A stretch of DNA of 64,000 bases from Lunularia cruciata. Taxonomy: Eukaryota > Streptophyta > Marchantiopsida > Lunulariales > Lunulariaceae. Each line of letters opens with the position of its first letter. Positions within the stretch are counted from its first letter, which is position 1. The stretch is taken from NCBI GenBank assembly GCA_948567375.1, contig OX419762.1, positions 35,693,034-35,757,033 of the forward strand. Direction: 5' to 3'. Both the position numbers and the translations under genes were made by a program. Shown here one piece after another: positions 60,801 to 64,000 of this stretch. The notes beneath the pieces are model-generated. The model was not told the DNA's origin, did no database searches, and was given only the letters and a program-made list of their open reading frames with translations.

Positions 60801-61976
60801 GTATTGACATATAAAATAGAGGTCATTCAAAAACGGTGTGCCCCAAAAGATTAGACTCAACTCAAGAGCTTCTTGGGGTTGACGGGATTCTATACTAGAT
60901 TTGTCAAGGACTTCTCCAAGGTTGCACAACCTTTAACGGCACTACTTGGCAAGGGGAAGAAGTGGACATAGGGAGCTGCACAAGAATTGGCCTTTCAAGA
61001 ATTGAAAGCCGCCTTGCTACATGCACCAATCTTGAAGTGGTATGACCCAAAATGACCAATCAAGTTGGCTATAGATGCATCAAGCGTAGCAATAGGAGCA
61101 GTCCTACAACAAGAGTGGCATGACGGATGACATCCATTTGCATATTTCTCTCAAAAGTTGTTACTAGTAGAGCGCAACTACCACACCATAGAACAAGAAG
61201 AGCTGCCATTGTTTTGGCAACCAAGCATTGGAAGCATTATTTGGGCGAGAAGGCATTTGTAGTAGAGATAGACCACAAACCTCTAGTCTACCTCAAGACG
61301 CAAAAGGATCTATCTTGTCGCCAGATTTGGTAGGCAGAGTGGCAATAATGCTTTGACATATCAATCAACTACGTGGAAGGTAAGAAGCAACTTGCAGATG
61401 CATTCATCCACATGCTAATGGCAAACAAATTGGTGGCAAAGGTTAAGATTAACCCTGAATTCTGGCTGCTACAAAAACTTATCCACAAGTTGTAGAAGCG
61501 CAATCATCCAAAGGCGTCACCAACATCCAAGGACTCACCTTTGTGGTGGCAGATTATGGATCCCAAATGTCCCAAAATTATGTACCACCATTCTAGTAGA
61601 ATGTCATGATTTGGCCATTGCAGGTCATGTCGGAGTAGACAAGACCTTGGATGCAGTCCAACGCCTTTACTATTGACCCAAGATGAGCAACAATGTGATG
61701 GACTACATGCATAGCTGCCTACTTTGTGAACAGAACAAAGCTTGTAATCAAGCTCTTGCAAGGCTCCTTCAACCTCTCCCCACGCCTACCCAATGTTGGG
61801 AACAAGTGAGTATAAATCTCGTCTGAGAATTACCCAAGACCACCTCAAGGTTTGACTCCATTGTGGTCTTTGTGGACCGGCTTAGCAAAATGATTCATGT
61901 ATGTCTTACCACCAAGGATGTGACCGCTCCACAACTAGCTCAATTATACTTAGATGCAGTCTTCTCTCACCATGGC

Positions 61977-62715
61977 TGTAATACGAAGAGCTAGCCATAT
62001 GATCTAGATGTGAAATTTGGTTTGGTAACATCTAGAATGATGTTATACATGATGGTCAAAATAGATCAGATAGAAGTATCACCAAAAGAGTACTTCTACT
62101 AATAGGGCAAAAACCAAAATAGACTTGAGAATCTTAGAACCAATAGTTAGACATATGATTTAAAGGTGAGAATTGGTTTGGTAACATCTGGAAGGATGTT
62201 ACACATGATGGACTAAACAGATCAGAAAGAGGTATCACCAAAAGTGGACTTCTTCTAATAGAGTAGGAACCAAAATATGCTTGAAATCTTTGAAGGCAAT
62301 TTTGGAGGTCTAAACGGATGAATTAGGCCTTGAAAATGTGCAGATTCCCCCCCCAACAAAGGAAAGGCTGGCCTTCCCTCCCCCCAACTTTGTCTTGTCG
62401 AGAGCTTTCCAATGGTACCTTACTCACGTGATTCTGAGATTCCTACAAGAAGATTCCCTAAAAGATTCCCTCCGGTCAAAGCTTGTTTGACCAACCAGAT
62501 AGGACCTAGACCAGACATGTCACCCATCCAAGTAAGTAATCCAAGGGTGGAGCTTGTTGACATGTCACCTATCTGTGTCCCTAATCCTATGGTGGAGCTT
62601 CCTTGGCAGAGATCTTCTTTGTCTATATAATAAAGAGAAGGTGCTCCCTTGGGGCATCGATTGTTTGAGTGTGCAATCTGTGTTTTCTCTCTTCTCTTGT
62701 CCTCGGAGTATTACA
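61977..62715 (+). mobile_element. Solo LTR of gypsy family B nested in element B integrase
   Basis: A 739-bp LTR with ends TGTAAT and ATTACA. It is flanked by the perfect 5-bp target duplication ATGGC (61972-61976 and 62716-62720). It splits the integrase between FSHHG and LSIVLITNRGTQF; leaving out the LTR and one duplication restores the reading frame. It keeps the segment missing from the 5' LTR at 57208, with a paired GACATGTCACC repeat and a TATATAATAAAGAG box at 62634. Confidence 0.95.
62634..62647 (+). promoter_or_regulatory. Probable TATA box of the family B LTR
   Basis: TATATAATAAAGAG lies about 70 bp before the LTR end, after the paired GACATGTCACC/GGTGGAGCTT repeats. It is absent from the 5' LTR of element B. 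Confidence 0.5.
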
Positions 62716-63627
62716 ATGGCTTGTCTATAGTACTTATCACCAATAGAGGCACTCAATTCACTAGTTTGTTTTGGCAAACACTCTTTGGTTTCTTCAAAAC
62801 CAAGTTGGCCATGTCCACATCTTACCACCTACAAACAGATGGCCAAATAGAGCAGGCTATTTGCATGATTGAAGACATTTTACACGGCTTCACCTTAGAA
62901 GAGCAAGAGAGGTGGGACACCGTACTCCAGTTGGTGGAATTTTCTTACAACAATTCAGTAAATGCATCCACCTAGGTCACTCTGTTCTTCCTCATGTATG
63001 GTGAGCATCCCTTCACACCTTGTAGTTTGATGAAGATCCGTTTTGTGGCTACCAAGGTCGATACAGTCAACACATTTGTTTCTAGAATCCAACACGGTTT
63101 GGAGAGTGCCAAGCACAGATTATAGATTGCACAAAATTGACAAAAGCAGTATGCTGATGCACATTGTAGGCACATGGAGCTTAATTTTGGGGATCAAGTG
63201 TGGCTATTGGCAACCAACCTCACATTAGTTGGACCTCGTAAGCTCAGACCTTGTTTTATTGGGCCTTTCTTGATTCTTCATTGCGTCGGCGCTGTGGCCT
63301 ATCACCTTGAGCTACCACCACACATGAAGATCCATCTAGTGTTCCATGTTTCTCTACTACGTAGATATGCTCCCCGATCAGGCCAGGGTCATTCCACACA
63401 AGACATTCAACCTTGTCTGACCCTCATTGATGGCATAGAGGAATATGAAGTGGAGCCGATTCTCCAAAAATGCATGCATGGTACTGGCCATCCGCGGGTG
63501 GACTATCTAGTATATTGGAAAGGTTACCCTCTCTATGAAGCAACATGGGAGCCTGCTGCCAATTTGGCACATGCACCGGTGTTGGTGCAAGCATTTGAGC
63601 AACAATTACACAACGAGGACGTTGCTT

Positions 63628-63640
63628 AAAAGGAGAGGTC
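63628..63640 (+). other. Polypurine tract of gypsy element B
   Basis: AAAAGGAGAGGTC lies between the pol stop codon and the TGTAAT start of the 3' LTR, where the plus-strand primer tract is expected. Confidence 0.75.
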
Positions 63641-64000
63641 TGTAATACCAAGAGCTAGCCATATGATCTAGATGTGAAATTTGATTTGGTAACATCTAGA
63701 ATGATGTTATACATGGTGGTTAAAATAGATCAGATAAAAGTATCATTAAACGAGTACTTTTACTAATAAAGCAGAAACCAAAATAGACTTGAGAACCTTA
63801 GAACCAATAGTTGGACATATGATTTAAAAGTGAAAATTGCTTTAGTAACATCTAGAAGGATGTTATACATGATGGACTTAACAGATTAGAAAGAGGTATC
63901 ACCAAAATGGTACTCCTACTAATAGAGTAGGAACCGAAATATACCTGAAAGATTTGAAGACAATTTTGGAGGCCTCAATGGATGAATTAGGCCTCAAAAA
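63641..64000 (+). mobile_element. 3' LTR of gypsy element B, cut by window edge
   Basis: It begins TGTAATACCAAGAGCTAGCC and follows the 5' LTR at 57208 with scattered substitutions for 360 bases until the window ends. Together with the 5' LTR, primer site and polypurine tract it shows that element B is structurally near full length. Confidence 0.92.

Larger units (their letters stand above)
57934..63629 (+). mobile_element. Gypsy element B: gag-pol of chromovirus type, inactivated
   Basis: The polyprotein starts at ATG 57934 (MDAPGGQFPAPSFPFPNPF). Gag core is at 58715-59026 (LTWYDAWEKS, LWELRQKNSVQEYV). A CCHC knuckle (CYNCGCIRHISTNC) is at 59318-59360. Protease region is near 59610. Reverse transcriptase has [26 protein letters not shown] and FLDDILVYS (60430-60660), with a frameshift near 60570. 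RNase H has LAIDASSVAIGAVLQQ at 61066. Integrase has an HHCC finger near 61610-61740, with the core continuing after the solo LTR (62720 on). A chromodomain (EYEVEPIL, DYLVYWKGYPLYEATWEP) is at 63441-63600. The frame ends at TAA 63627-63629. Many in-frame stops, for example at 60469, 60505, 61053 and 61128, and a nested LTR make it dead. Confidence 0.9.

Noticed and set aside
1-64000. CRISPR arrays, bacterial operons, riboswitches, rRNA genes
   Set aside because: No regularly spaced repeats, Shine-Dalgarno-linked genes or rRNA motifs were seen. The genome is eukaryotic.

Overview
The window looks like nuclear DNA of a land plant. It carries multi-exon genes with GT-AG introns, a plant-type Raf-like protein kinase, decayed Ty1/copia and Ty3/gypsy LTR retrotransposons, and a decayed piece of the plastid gene psbB. 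A seed-free plant, perhaps a moss, is my best guess: introns are short to medium, the psbB relic has a GAEGF-type rather than a GVEGF-type context, and the OSBP-related protein has an animal-like layout. The species cannot be fixed from sequence alone.

Layout. (1) 438-5234, + strand: 3' part of a Raf-like MAPKKK. Eight exons stay in frame, including a 20-nt microexon; the 5' exons lie outside the window. (2) About 5.2-19.6 kb: gene-poor DNA, AT-rich from 9.2 to 13.8 kb, with several copies of a short dispersed repeat and some fold-backs. (3) 21360-28573, + strand: a complete 16-exon gene for an OSBP-related lipid-transfer protein of about 1061 aa (PH domain, coiled coils, acidic tract with a FFAT-like motif, ORD), preceded by a GC-rich leader with a (TC)25 run. 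(4) 28.6-38.2 kb: gene-poor, with an AT-rich island (about 30.1-33.5 kb) that holds the psbB fragment, and one doubtful small ORF for a secreted protein. (5) 38180-41050, + strand: a complete 7-exon mitochondrial carrier of 362 aa, closest to plant CoA transporters. (6) 42436-43130: a broken leucine-rich-repeat gene of disease-resistance type. (7) 44.7-64 kb: a retrotransposon graveyard. It holds an old copia relic, a solo gypsy LTR, and a nest: a copia element (from about 53494) is split by a minus-strand gypsy element (from 55674), which is split by a plus-strand chromovirus-type gypsy element (from 57208), whose integrase is split by a solo LTR of its own family (61977-62715, with a 5-bp target duplication).

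The three real genes are unrelated housekeeping or signalling genes on the same strand. Nothing suggests an operon-like or cluster relationship. I reconstructed exons by hand from reading frame, GT-AG sites and family knowledge. All junctions in the three genes keep phase, but no transcript data were available. I found no new biological system. The most interesting items are the animal-like PH/FFAT/ORD architecture, the nested transposon record, and the short palindrome-associated dispersed repeat.
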